Positions 4,888 to 13,426 are shown, counted from the first letter of the stretch. The stretch is 13,805 nucleotides of DNA from an uncultured Prevotella sp. (GCA_900546605.1 URDV01000028.1:1-13805); one strand, 5' to 3'. Notes: generated by a model from the letters alone, not told the origin. Translations and numbers: made by a program.

Positions 4888-7230
4888 ATGGCAAAGAAAG
4901 AAAAAAATGCAAAGGGCTCGGGCCGACTTAAGAAAAAGCAAGTGGCTCAATGGCTTGTTGATTTGTTTAACGAGCACCCTGAAAAAGAATATGATGTAAA
5001 AGACCTGTTTACGCAACTGAAAGCTAATAACCATCCAGCCAAAATGATTATAATGGATGCGCTTAGCGACCTTGTGTTGGATGATTACATATCAACTGAT
5101 GGCAATGGTCACTATCGCAACGCCGTTCGTTCGAATGTGATGGAAGGCACCTTTGTGCGTAAGCGTAATGGTCGTAACTCGTTTGTGCCAGATGATGGCG
5201 GAAAGAGCATATTGGTGTGTGAGCGTAACTCGCTCCATGCTCTTGATGGCGACCGCGTGAAGGTGACGATGCTGGCGCGTCGTGCAGGACATACGCGCGA
5301 GGCTGAGGTAACTGAAATATTAGAACGTGCCAACGATACCTTTGTAGGACAACTGCAGGTGGAGCGTGGTTATGGATTCCTTGTTACTGAGAGCCGTTCG
5401 CTCGCAACCGATATATTCATACCTAAGGATAAATTAGGTGGAGGTAAGAATGGCGATAAAGCCGTGGTAAAAATTATAGAGTGGCCCTCAGACTCAAAGA
5501 GTCCTATAGGCAAGGTGGTTGACATATTGGGCAAACAGGGCGAAAACAATGCCGAGATGCATGCCATATTGGCACAATATGGTTTGCCCTACACCTATCC
5601 CGAAAAGGTGGAAAAGGCTGCTGAGAAACTCTCGCCCGACATTACTCCCGAAGAGATAGCCAAACGTGAGGACTTCCGTAATGTGACCACTTTCACTATC
5701 GACCCACATGATGCAAAGGACTTTGACGATGCGTTGTCAATACGCCCCATACAAAAGAACCTTTGGGAGGTAGGTGTACACATAGCCGATGTGTCGCACT
5801 ATGTAAAGGAGGGTGACATCATTGACAAGGAGGCTGTAAAGCGTGCCACGAGCGTTTACTTGGTTGATCGCACCATACCGATGTTGCCAGAGCGCCTTTG
5901 CAACTTTATTTGCTCACTCCGTCCTGACGAGGAAAAGTTGACTTATTCTACCATATTCCACATGAACGATAAGGGCGAGGTGCTCGATTGGCACTTGGCT
6001 CATACCGTCATAAAGAGTAACCGCCGCTTTACGTATGAAGAGGTGCAATACATTCTTGAACGTAATGGGGTGGCTTCAGAGGCCGACCTAAATTTGCCAG
6101 GCGACCATCCAGAGGCTTTGCCTGCGGGTAGTGAGCCTGAGGGGGAATATGCACAAGAACTCATACAGCTTGACAAGTTTGCCAAGATATTACGTGCCAA
6201 ACGTTTTAAAAATGGCTCAATAGGCTTTGACCGCTCAGAGGTGCGCTTTGAGGTAGACGAAAAAGGCCACCCCATTAGCACCTATGTGAAGGTGGCTAAG
6301 GATGCCAATAAGTTGGTAGAAGAGTTCATGTTGTTAGCCAATCGCAGTGTGGCACAAAAGATAGCTGTTGTGCCTCGTGGCAAAAAGCCAAAGGTGTTTG
6401 TGTATCGTATTCACGATGTGCCCGACCCTGAGAAAATGGAAAAGCTCAGTGGCTTCATAGCTCGCTTTGGTTACAAAATACGCACCGATGGCACTAAAAC
6501 TGAGGTAAGCAAGAGTTTGAACCGCTTGCTGGCCGATGTGAAAGGTAAAAAAGAGGAGGATGTGGTAGAGATGGTTGCGCTTCGTGCCATGATGAAGGCT
6601 CGTTATAGCACGCATAACATAGGCCACTATGGCTTGATGTTTGACTACTACACACACTTTACCTCGCCCATTCGCCGTTATCCCGACACCATGGTACACC
6701 GATTGCTCACGCGTTATGCTGAGGGCGGACGCTCGGTAAGTCAGAAAAAGTATGAGGAACTGTGTGAGCATGCCTCCGACATGGAGCAATTGGCTGCTAC
6801 AGCCGAACGTGCCTCAATCAAATACAAACAAGTAGAGTTTATGGGTGACCGCATAGGTCAAGAGTTTGATGGCACGGTGAGTGGCGTAACAGAGTTTGGC
6901 TTGTATGTGGAGGTTGATGAAAACTCATGTGAAGGTATGATACCTTTGCGCATGTTGCTCGACGACTATTATGAGTTTGATGAGCGCAATTTCTGCCTTG
7001 TGGGTCGACGCTATCACAAGCGTTATGGCTTAGGCGACAAGGTGCGCATACGTGTAGAACGTGCCAATTTAGAGCGTCGCCAGCTTGATTTTGCTTTGGT
7101 GGGCGAGGATGGTGGACCTATAAAGAAACCTGCTCCCGTTCCTAATGACTTTAGCAAGGGCGGAGGTAAAAAGGGAGATAAAAAGAAAAACAAACGTCCA
7201 CGTGGCGGTCGAGCCAAGCGGGCTAAGTAG
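4888..7230 (+). CDS. rnr: Ribonuclease R
   Basis: A processive 3'-to-5' exoribonuclease of the RNB (RNase II) family that degrades structured RNA, including mRNA fragments and defective rRNA and tRNA. Domain order over 780 residues: N-terminal winged-helix region (about 15-80), cold-shock/OB domains (about 85-215), RNB catalytic domain (about 260-600), S1 domain (about 655-740) and a basic Lys/Arg/Gly-rich tail (757-780). The metal-binding motif IDPHDAKDFDDALS gives Asp272, Asp278, Asp280 and Asp281, and HFTSPIRRYPD (590-600) is the conserved RNA-binding/catalytic segment. Length and domain set fit full RNase R rather than RNase II. The ATG follows a recognisable promoter. porX follows in the same direction after a palindromic spacer, so co-transcription is possible. 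Confidence 0.96.
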   Translation: MAKKEKNAKGSGRLKKKQVAQWLVDLFNEHPEKEYDVKDLFTQLKANNHPAKMIIMDALSDLVLDDYISTDGNGHYRNAVRSNVMEGTFVRKRNGRNSFVPDDGGKSILVCERNSLHALDGDRVKVTMLARRAGHTREAEVTEILERANDTFVGQLQVERGYGFLVTESRSLATDIFIPKDKLGGGKNGDKAVVKIIEWPSDSKSPIGKVVDILGKQGENNAEMHAILAQYGLPYTYPEKVEKAAEKLSPDITPEEIAKREDFRNVTTFTIDPHDAKDFDDALSIRPIQKNLWEVGVHIADVSHYVKEGDIIDKEAVKRATSVYLVDRTIPMLPERLCNFICSLRPDEEKLTYSTIFHMNDKGEVLDWHLAHTVIKSNRRFTYEEVQYILERNGVASEADLNLPGDHPEALPAGSEPEGEYAQELIQLDKFAKILRAKRFKNGSIGFDRSEVRFEVDEKGHPISTYVKVAKDANKLVEEFMLLANRSVAQKIAVVPRGKKPKVFVYRIHDVPDPEKMEKLSGFIARFGYKIRTDGTKTEVSKSLNRLLADVKGKKEEDVVEMVALRAMMKARYSTHNIGHYGLMFDYYTHFTSPIRRYPDTMVHRLLTRYAEGGRSVSQKKYEELCEHASDMEQLAATAERASIKYKQVEFMGDRIGQEFDGTVSGVTEFGLYVEVDENSCEGMIPLRMLLDDYYEFDERNFCLVGRRYHKRYGLGDKVRIRVERANLERRQLDFALVGEDGGPIKKPAPVPNDFSKGGGKKGDKKKNKRPRGGRAKRAK

Positions 7231-7235
7231 AGTCC

Positions 7236-7344
7236 CTTTAAAAAACGCACGAGATGGGAAATGTAACTCTTTGGCCTTACAAGTGGACATGTGTCAGGTT
7301 GTAAAGCTATAGGTGTGGTTGCATTTCCCATGTTTCTTTTAAAG
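7236..7344. repeat. Imperfect 109-bp palindrome between rnr and porX
   Basis: Nested inverted segments run through the spacer: CTTTAAAA (7236-7243) with TTTTAAAG (7337-7344); ATGGGAAATG, then AAC (7254-7266), with GTT, then CATTTCCCAT (7318-7331); CCTTACAA (7275-7282) with TTGTAAAG (7299-7306); and GACA with TGTC near the tip (7286-7295). Bulges separate the blocks. The transcript could fold as one long interrupted hairpin. It starts 6 bp after the rnr stop and ends 60 bp before the porX start. It could attenuate porX, end rnr mRNA, or be a decayed mobile element. Confidence 0.65.
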
Positions 7345-7404
7345 AGATGGGCGTGTGTTTACAGCTTTCGATGGTTACAAATTAAAATAAAATACGAAAA
7401 AACC

Positions 7405-8955
7405 GTGTCAGCACGTTTACTTTGGGTGGATGATGAGATAGACATGCTCAAGCCCCACATATTGTTTCTTGAAAAAAAAGGCTACGAAGTGGTTACTGCC
7501 AGCAATGGACCTGATGCTATTGACTTGTGTCGTGACCAAAGTTTTGACCTTGTGTTGCTTGACGAAAATATGCCTGGACTTTCGGGCCTTGAAACCTTGA
7601 TGCGACTCAAGGATTTGGTGCCTAATGTGCCCGTGGTGATGGTCACCAAAAATGAGGAGGAGGACATTATGGACCAGGCTATAGGGTCGAAAATAGCTGA
7701 TTACTTAATAAAGCCTGTTAACCCTAAGCAGATATTGCTCACGCTGAAAAAGAATATTCACCAACGTGAAATAGTGCAGGAGGTTACGCAAACGGGTTAT
7801 CGACAAGAGTTTGGCCGCATTGGTATGCAGTTGAGCGAGAGTCTTACAGCCGATGAGTGGCAGGAACTCTACAAACGATTGGTTTATTGGGAACTGGAAC
7901 TGTCAGAGGCCGATAGTGGCATGGACGAGATGCTGCGTATGCAGAAGGAGGAGGCTAATGGGGCTTTTGCCAAATTTATACGTCGGCATTATGAGGATTG
8001 GATAAAGCAGCCCGACAATCGTCCGTTAATGAGTCCTGATGTGTTTAAGCGTTGCATTTTTCCGCGTTTGTCGGCAGGCCAAAAGGTGTTTTTGTTAGTG
8101 CTTGATAACTTTCGCTATGACCAATGGCGTGTGCTCTCACAAGAGTTGGCTGACGACTTTGACATAGATGAGAATATGTATTATGCCATTCTGCCTACCG
8201 CTACACAGTATGCTCGTAATGCCATCTTTGCAGGTCTCATGCCATTGCAAATAAAGCAGATGTATCCTGACCTTTGGGTGGATGAAGAGGAGGATGAGGG
8301 TAAAAACCTGAACGAAGAGGCGCTCATACGTCATCAGTTGCAGCGTTTTCGTCGCCGTGAGGACTTTACCTACCACAAGCTGAATGACTCGCAAGCTGTT
8401 GACCACCTGTTAGGACAGATGCAGCAATTTACATCGACTCCGCTGAATGTGTTGGTCATTAACTTTATTGACATACTGAGCCATGCTCGTACTGAAAGCC
8501 GCATGGTGCGTGAATTGGCTGGCAATGAGAGTGCTTATCGCAGCATAACGTTGTCGTGGTTCAGACATACGCCTATACGCGACCTTTTTCATCGTCTTTC
8601 AGAACTTGACTATGACATTTTGATTACTACTGACCATGGTAGCATACGTGTGGATCAACCTTCGAAGGTGGTGGGTGACCGTAATGTCAACACCAATTTA
8701 CGTTATAAGTTGGGGCGCAATTTGTCGTATAATGCCAAGGAGGTGTTCGAGGTGCGTGACCCTAAGGCTTTGTTGTTACCTCAGCCCAATTTAAGCACAT
8801 CGTACATATTTGCCACAGGTAATCGCTTCTTTGCTTACCCCAATAATTATAATTATTATGTGCAGTACTATCGCGACACGTTTCAGCATGGTGGCATTTC
8901 AATGGAGGAAATGCTTGTGCCCCTTGTAGCTCTGCGCTCAAAGAGTAAGCGATAG
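7405..8955 (+). CDS. porX: PorX: response regulator with PglZ phosphodiesterase domain
   Basis: A cytoplasmic two-component regulator of the PorX family. In Porphyromonas and Flavobacterium, PorX works with the histidine kinase PorY to control the type IX secretion system, and its effector domain is a zinc-dependent oligonucleotide phosphodiesterase. From GTG 7405 the protein has 516 residues. The REC domain (1-115) has acidic Asp9, Asp10 and Glu11, phospho-acceptor Asp53, Thr81 and Lys103. A helical linker (about 116-205) leads to the PglZ/alkaline-phosphatase-superfamily domain. That domain has Asp234 (VLDNFRYDQW), Thr267 (PTATQYARNAIF), Asp356 and His360 (NFIDILSH), Asp410-His411 (TTDHG) and His495 (FQHGG), so both modules look functional. 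The frame is open to an ATG at 7291, but that part encodes the rnr-porX palindrome and no family sequence. GTG gives MSARLLWVDDE, the expected start. Whether this organism has type IX secretion cannot be told here. Confidence 0.93.
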   Translation: MSARLLWVDDEIDMLKPHILFLEKKGYEVVTASNGPDAIDLCRDQSFDLVLLDENMPGLSGLETLMRLKDLVPNVPVVMVTKNEEEDIMDQAIGSKIADYLIKPVNPKQILLTLKKNIHQREIVQEVTQTGYRQEFGRIGMQLSESLTADEWQELYKRLVYWELELSEADSGMDEMLRMQKEEANGAFAKFIRRHYEDWIKQPDNRPLMSPDVFKRCIFPRLSAGQKVFLLVLDNFRYDQWRVLSQELADDFDIDENMYYAILPTATQYARNAIFAGLMPLQIKQMYPDLWVDEEEDEGKNLNEEALIRHQLQRFRRREDFTYHKLNDSQAVDHLLGQMQQFTSTPLNVLVINFIDILSHARTESRMVRELAGNESAYRSITLSWFRHTPIRDLFHRLSELDYDILITTDHGSIRVDQPSKVVGDRNVNTNLRYKLGRNLSYNAKEVFEVRDPKALLLPQPNLSTSYIFATGNRFFAYPNNYNYYVQYYRDTFQHGGISMEEMLVPLVALRSKSKR

Positions 8956-9026
8956 GCGCGCACATAAGCTAATGGGGGGAAGTATGTGTTTTAGGCTTGT
9001 GAGGTTCGTTTAAAGCAAGTTTAAAG

Positions 9027-9090
9027 GTTATGAGGTTATAAAGGAACTTTTGTGATGTATGACACAAAAGTTCCTTTATAACCTCATAAC
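9027..9090. terminator. Bidirectional terminator between porX and the DUF3108 gene
   Basis: The arms at 9027-9054 and 9063-9090 are perfect 28-bp inverted repeats with an 8-nt loop (ATGTATGA). On the + strand T5 follows (9091-9095); on the minus strand a short CTTT follows. It lies between the converging ends of porX (stop 8955) and the minus-strand operon (stop 9107), as expected of a shared terminator. The arm contains the 17-bp motif also found at 162-178. Confidence 0.8.
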
Positions 9091-9106
9091 TTTTTATCTT
9101 AGAACT

Positions 9107-9922
9107 TTATTTTACTTTTGACGTTTGCGGGTTACGCAGTCCGCGTGCGCCTGTTAAGAAGGCTTTGGCGGTGCCAAAGTTAAGGTTCATGTCAAGACGT
9201 ACAGGCAAGTGATTCTTGTCATCGGTAATGTAAAAGGTCACAATGTTGCGTTCTTTACCATTTTCCTTTTCGACAAATGAAAATACTAAACAACGATATT
9301 TAGTGCCCGTATTTTCCATTTTAAATGTCTTCTTGCCACGATAAATAATGCTTTTCCACTCGCAGTGGCGACCATCGGCCATTAAGAAGTTGATGCGGTG
9401 TCCCACCTTCATGCCAGCAGCTGAAAAGGAACGAGCGCGCTGTAACATACTAATCATGTCGAAAGCACAATACTTGCTTGAGTGGCTGCTGTGTGAAGCA
9501 GGATTCTTGTCGCGCTGATAACGCATTTTGACATTGCATTTGCCATTAGGATAAGAATACCACACCTCGTTTTTGCGATACGTTTTTCCCTCAAAAGCTT
9601 TTTTGGCATAATATTTAGGCACTAAGTCAAGCCCTGTGTAGGCCATTAATGTGTCGCGCATCACAAATATGTTGTCAGCCTTTTTTGACCCCTTAGTGAT
9701 TAAGTAAGTGCGATAAGCAGGGTGACCACCATAAATGGTTTGTGTGGTGTTCATTGAGGCAGAACCCACCTTAATCCATACAAACTTCCAATTAAAGTAA
9801 AGGTCATAAATAAGCGTTTCGCCGCTTTTGAATGCCTCATTTTTTGATGAGCATTGTGCGCTCATACTCATGCTACCTGTGAGCATGAGCAGGAGAATGA
9901 ATAATATGCGTTTCATAGGCAT
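9107..9922 (-). CDS. Exported DUF3108 domain protein
   Basis: A 271-residue protein of the DUF3108 family, whose molecular role is not established. An N-terminal signal peptide (about 1-22, MPMKRILFILLLML to SMSA, cleavage likely before Gln23) points to the periplasm. The mature part is rich in alternating beta-type segments, starting with the family-like GETLIYDLYFNWKFVWIKVGSAS (35-57), and ends with DMNLNFGTAKAFLTGARGLR. It is the last gene of the minus-strand operon: its ATG at 9922 lies 3 nt after the stop of the lipoprotein gene. A second in-frame ATG at 9916 (MKRIL) would also give a good signal peptide and may be the true start. The tight spacing suggests it works with the upstream lipoprotein, perhaps in envelope assembly; this is inference. 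Confidence 0.82.
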   Translation of the reverse strand: MPMKRILFILLLMLTGSMSMSAQCSSKNEAFKSGETLIYDLYFNWKFVWIKVGSASMNTTQTIYGGHPAYRTYLITKGSKKADNIFVMRDTLMAYTGLDLVPKYYAKKAFEGKTYRKNEVWYSYPNGKCNVKMRYQRDKNPASHSSHSSKYCAFDMISMLQRARSFSAAGMKVGHRINFLMADGRHCEWKSIIYRGKKTFKMENTGTKYRCLVFSFVEKENGKERNIVTFYITDDKNHLPVRLDMNLNFGTAKAFLTGARGLRNPQTSKVK

Positions 9923-9925
9923 TGT

Positions 9926-11848
9926 TTAATTACCTCGTTTTTGTTTTTCGCGTTCTGCATTGCGGTTTTGTGGGGTTTTCTTGGCATCAGCCTTTTGCTT
10001 TACCAACTCACGCGGCTTTTGCTGTGTGAGCGGGGTGTCGTTAATGCGCCAAGTTTGTTCTATATCCCAGTTGGCCCGCACGGTGAAGGCTGTAGGGTAG
10101 TAGTACACCTGTTCTGGCTCAATGCCCTCGGCATAGTTGCCCGTGTCCCAAAGGTGGTTGCCATTGCGGTCGTTGAACATGCGTACGTAGTATTTGCCTG
10201 GGTTGAGGTAGAAAAAGTCAACACGCCCGTTGTGTATGCGTTGTTGCTTTTCAACCTTATCGTCTGACTGCATGAGTTGCACCACGGCGGTGGTGTCGGC
10301 ATCGGGCAGTAACAGAAATAAGGAGCCATAAGCATCCTCAGCTGCTATGGTAAACTTTATGTCGAGTGGCTTATTGACTAAGCCCGATAGTCCCCTTATG
10401 GCTGCAGAGTCAACATTTAATATGTACTCTTGCTTAGGGCGCCACTCACCGCGTAGCGTGTAGTGTAGTAGTGAGAGTGTGTCACGCTGTAAACGCCACG
10501 GAGCTTCAACATAGCTACTATCCTTTTTCACAAATAAGTGAAAGGCTGCCGTGTCAAGTCGTTCAGCAGGTTCGGGTAGGGTGAAGTGTAGGTTCTCGTC
10601 AGGCCGAATGGTTGAGGGGGCGCTACACTTTAGGTCGAGTGGCTTGATGGGGGGCGTTTCGTTGCTAAAGTCACCTCGTTTGTGTCGACGTGCGCGTGCT
10701 TTTTCAAATTTAGCTAACTCCTCGGCCGCTAACTTTTGGCGACGGGCATATGAAAATTGAGGCACGAGGTCGAGTGTGTCGGTGCGCAAGTAAAGTTGCA
10801 GCGTAGAATCGTTGGTAGCCTCATAGGTATAAGCTATGGTGAGCGAGTCGCGATTCACCAGTGCCGTGTCGCGTAGCCAATAGGTTATGGTGTCGTTACC
10901 AGCCGAACGTTCCTCAACAAAGGCGTGGGTGGCATCGAAGTTGAGGCCGCGCACTTGTGGTACGTGTTGTGATGGCGCTGTGAAGAAGGTGCGGAAATAA
11001 GTAGGCTCGCGTTTGGCCTTGAGTAGTTGTCGAGTAGTGTTTACCTCGCTAAAGGCAAGTAGCACAACGTCGTCGGGCAAATAGTGGGTGTAAGGCACCG
11101 CTTTGATGGTGTCAATGTGAACAGTGTCGGCCCACAAAGTGTCATGTCGTACGTCGGAAAATGATGATGGCTTGATTTCGGTGTGGTTGAAAGCCAACAT
11201 TTCGCCACGCGCGTATTTAAAGTCATTGTCAACATCCTTAAGTGCATAAATGCGGTAGGTGCCAGGTGCAACTCCTTTAATGCTGAAGTGGCCAGCCCCA
11301 TCGGTGCGAGCCACACGGTCAAAGGGTAGGGTGGTGAAGGCCGAGTCAGCTAAGTTGCTATGTAGCCCCACTAAGATGCCCTTTACGGGTTCCAGGTTCT
11401 GTGCCATTAGCACGTGTCCTGCAACCTCCATGGTGTCGAGTTGTGTACCTGTGCTAAAGTAGTAGGTAAAATTGCCCAAAGGGTTGCCCTCATTGCTGTC
11501 GACAATGGCATCGCTGAAGTCGATGGTATAGGTGGTGTTAGGTTTGAGCGAGTCCTGCAAAGCCACACTAATGCGTCGGCCCGATGTTTTGATTTCGGGC
11601 ATTTCGATTTGTGGGGGCGACACGATTACTTTTTCTTGTGCATTCTCCACCTTAATCAGTTCGTCAAAGGTGATGGTCACCTTACGTGCCTTCTCATTGG
11701 TGCCACCTAATGAGGGTGACATTTGCACAATGCGGGGTGGAGTTTCGTCATATGGCCCACCATCAGGCCCAGCACCAGGGTTGGCACACGATGTTCCCCA
11801 CACAGCGCAAAGCACCAACAAGAGTAAGTTAAGATATGACTTCAGCAT
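9926..11848 (-). CDS. Lipoprotein with SbsA-type Ig-like domain
   Basis: A 640-residue predicted lipoprotein. The hydrophobic signal sequence ends in VWGTSC, with the lipidated cysteine at 21. CANPGAGPDGGPYDETPPRI follows, a start typical of the Bacteroidota family with an SbsA-like Ig domain (Big_5). That domain spans about 37-134, with FDELIKVENA, NTTYTIDFSDAIVDSNEGNPLGNF and YYFSTG. A prealbumin/carboxypeptidase-regulatory-like fold follows (about 142-230, GVAPGTYRIYALKDVDNDFK). A related segment recurs near the C-terminus (DFFYLNPGKYYVRMFNDRNGNHLWDTG), and the last 40 residues are Lys/Arg/Gln-rich. No acidic export signal follows the Cys, so a periplasm-facing location is plausible. Its ATG directly follows the GH3 stop codon (TAAATG), and the DUF3108 gene starts 3 nt after its own stop. 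The role is unknown. Confidence 0.85.
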   Translation of the reverse strand: MLKSYLNLLLLVLCAVWGTSCANPGAGPDGGPYDETPPRIVQMSPSLGGTNEKARKVTITFDELIKVENAQEKVIVSPPQIEMPEIKTSGRRISVALQDSLKPNTTYTIDFSDAIVDSNEGNPLGNFTYYFSTGTQLDTMEVAGHVLMAQNLEPVKGILVGLHSNLADSAFTTLPFDRVARTDGAGHFSIKGVAPGTYRIYALKDVDNDFKYARGEMLAFNHTEIKPSSFSDVRHDTLWADTVHIDTIKAVPYTHYLPDDVVLLAFSEVNTTRQLLKAKREPTYFRTFFTAPSQHVPQVRGLNFDATHAFVEERSAGNDTITYWLRDTALVNRDSLTIAYTYEATNDSTLQLYLRTDTLDLVPQFSYARRQKLAAEELAKFEKARARRHKRGDFSNETPPIKPLDLKCSAPSTIRPDENLHFTLPEPAERLDTAAFHLFVKKDSSYVEAPWRLQRDTLSLLHYTLRGEWRPKQEYILNVDSAAIRGLSGLVNKPLDIKFTIAAEDAYGSLFLLLPDADTTAVVQLMQSDDKVEKQQRIHNGRVDFFYLNPGKYYVRMFNDRNGNHLWDTGNYAEGIEPEQVYYYPTAFTVRANWDIEQTWRINDTPLTQQKPRELVKQKADAKKTPQNRNAEREKQKRGN

Positions 11849-13354
11849 TTAGTTAAGTGCTATAATTTGTTCAATAATTTCGCGATTGTTGCTCAGTCGT
11901 GGCACCTTGTGTTGTCCGCCAAGCTTGCCTTTGCTCTTTAGCCAATCGTTAAAGAGTCCCTTGCGGGCTACAATGATTTCAAGACGTTGTAGTGTAATGT
12001 CTTTATGCCGTTTGGCCTCGTAGTCAGAGTTGATGCGTTGCAATGCTTGGTCAAGGACATCGGCAAAAGCATTGATGTCGGTAGGTGCTTTGTCAAACTC
12101 AATGACCCATTGGTGACGACATTTACCCTCGTCGTTCATAAACACAGGTGCCGCGGTGTACTCGCTTACGCTGGCACCAGTAAGGCGGCAAGCCTCGTGC
12201 AGTCCTTTTTCAGCATTATCAACAATGAGTTCTTCGCCAAAGGCATTGATAAAGCTCTTGGTGCGTCCACTAATAATGAATTTATAAGGATTAGTTGAGG
12301 TGAACTTCACTGTGTCGCCTATTTGGTAGCGCCACAAGCCACAACTGGTGCTGATAACAATGGCATAGTTGCGTCCCTTTTCAACCTCCCACAAAGGCAA
12401 CACAGTGGGGTGCTCTGTTCCCACCTCATCGAGAGGAATGAATTCGTAGAACACACCATAGTCAATCATCAAGAGCATGGCTGTGTCGAGCGGGTCGTTT
12501 TGTAAACCAAAGAAGCCCTCTGAAGCATTATACGTCTCCATATAATGCATGTGAGTGGAGCGTATAAGACGTTGGTATTGTTCGCGATAAGGTGTAAAGG
12601 CCACGCCACCATGAAAGAAAACTTCCAACTCGGGCCATATTTCGTCAAGATAGTCCTTTCCCGAAATCTCCAGCATACGTGTAATGACAGCCATCATCCA
12701 TGACGGCACACCCGAAATGTTCGTTACGTTTTTGTGAATAGCTATTTCGGCAATGCGGTCACGTTTCTCTTCGAAGTCGCTCAGCAAGGCAATCTTTTTG
12801 GGTGGAATGCGTACTAAGTTGACCAAGGGATTGATGTTTTCAATAAGAATAGCACTCAAGTCGCCCACTAAAGAGTTAGCAACATTATAGTTGGGTGCAT
12901 GGCTACCGCCTAAGATGAGAGCTTTTCCATCAAAGAGTCTGCTTAGGGGATTATTGTGTAAGTAGATGGCCACAGCATCGGTTCCACCTTGGTAGTGAGT
13001 GTCGTGCAGTCCTGAATGACTTACGGGTATAAACTTACTCTTATCGTTAGTGGTGCCAGATGATTTGGCATACCACTTCACTTGTCCAGGCCACAGCAAG
13101 TTGCGTTCGCCATGACGCATGCGGTCAATGTAGCCTTTCAGTTCTTCATAAGTACTTACAGGCACGTTAGCTGCAAACTCTTCGTATGAGTGCAGTGTGT
13201 CATATTTAAACCGATGTCCCCACTCGGTGTCGGCAGCAGCGTGCAGCAAGCTGTCGAGCACGCTGCGTTGTATCTCCTCAGCGTGACTGTCATATTGTTC
13301 AATAGCCCGCAGTCGGCTATTGAACACGGGACGTATGATAGATGTCAGATTCAT
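11849..13354 (-). CDS. GH3 family acyl-acid amido synthetase-like protein
   Basis: A 501-residue member of the GH3 (auxin-responsive promoter) family in the adenylate-forming (ANL) superfamily. Plant members adenylate an acyl acid and join it to an amino acid; the substrate of bacterial members is not known. ATP-binding motif 1 is SSGTTNDKSKF (98-108), motif 2 is YNASEGFFG (275-283) and motif 3 is WRYQIGDTVKF (341-351) with Asp347; the hinge region GRTKSFINAFGEE (363-375) starts the smaller C-terminal domain. No signal peptide is seen, so it should be cytoplasmic. It is the first gene of a three-gene operon with an Ig-like lipoprotein and a DUF3108 protein; the gap to the next gene is zero. 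A TATCTTTG promoter box lies only 8 nt before the ATG. All core motifs are present. Confidence 0.9.
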   Translation of the reverse strand: MNLTSIIRPVFNSRLRAIEQYDSHAEEIQRSVLDSLLHAAADTEWGHRFKYDTLHSYEEFAANVPVSTYEELKGYIDRMRHGERNLLWPGQVKWYAKSSGTTNDKSKFIPVSHSGLHDTHYQGGTDAVAIYLHNNPLSRLFDGKALILGGSHAPNYNVANSLVGDLSAILIENINPLVNLVRIPPKKIALLSDFEEKRDRIAEIAIHKNVTNISGVPSWMMAVITRMLEISGKDYLDEIWPELEVFFHGGVAFTPYREQYQRLIRSTHMHYMETYNASEGFFGLQNDPLDTAMLLMIDYGVFYEFIPLDEVGTEHPTVLPLWEVEKGRNYAIVISTSCGLWRYQIGDTVKFTSTNPYKFIISGRTKSFINAFGEELIVDNAEKGLHEACRLTGASVSEYTAAPVFMNDEGKCRHQWVIEFDKAPTDINAFADVLDQALQRINSDYEAKRHKDITLQRLEIIVARKGLFNDWLKSKGKLGGQHKVPRLSNNREIIEQIIALN

Positions 13355-13362
13355 ATAGAGTG

Positions 13363-13370
13363 CAAAGATA
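13363..13370 (-). promoter_or_regulatory. Putative promoter of the GH3 operon, -7 box TATCTTTG
   Basis: Minus-strand TATCTTTG is a full match to TANNTTTG. With the usual spacing transcription would begin around 13357, leaving only about 3 nt before the ATG at 13354, so the mRNA would be almost leaderless. The -33 position reads TTTC rather than TTTG and falls inside a hairpin (13384-13426). Confidence 0.45.
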
Positions 13371-13383
13371 GTGCAAGGCGAGC

Positions 13384-13426
13384 GAAGAGAAAAATGAAAA
13401 CCAAAAAGTTTTCATTTTCTCTCTTC
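13384..13426. repeat. Near-perfect inverted repeat upstream of the GH3 operon
   Basis: GAAGAGAAAAATGAAAAC (13384-13401) pairs with GTTTTCATTTTCTCTCTTC (13408-13426), leaving one bulged base and a 6-nt loop. It begins 14 bp upstream of the GH3 -7 box and covers the expected -33 region. It could be an operator-like dyad, a terminator for transcription arriving from the right, or a remnant repeat. Confidence 0.6.

Noticed and set aside
6334..6789. 151-codon minus-strand frame inside rnr
   Set aside because: It lies opposite the RNB catalytic domain and is best explained as a shadow of that coding sequence.
7291..7404. N-terminal extension of porX from the ATG at 7291
   Set aside because: This stretch encodes half of the rnr-porX palindrome, shows no family similarity, and the REC domain begins cleanly at GTG 7405.
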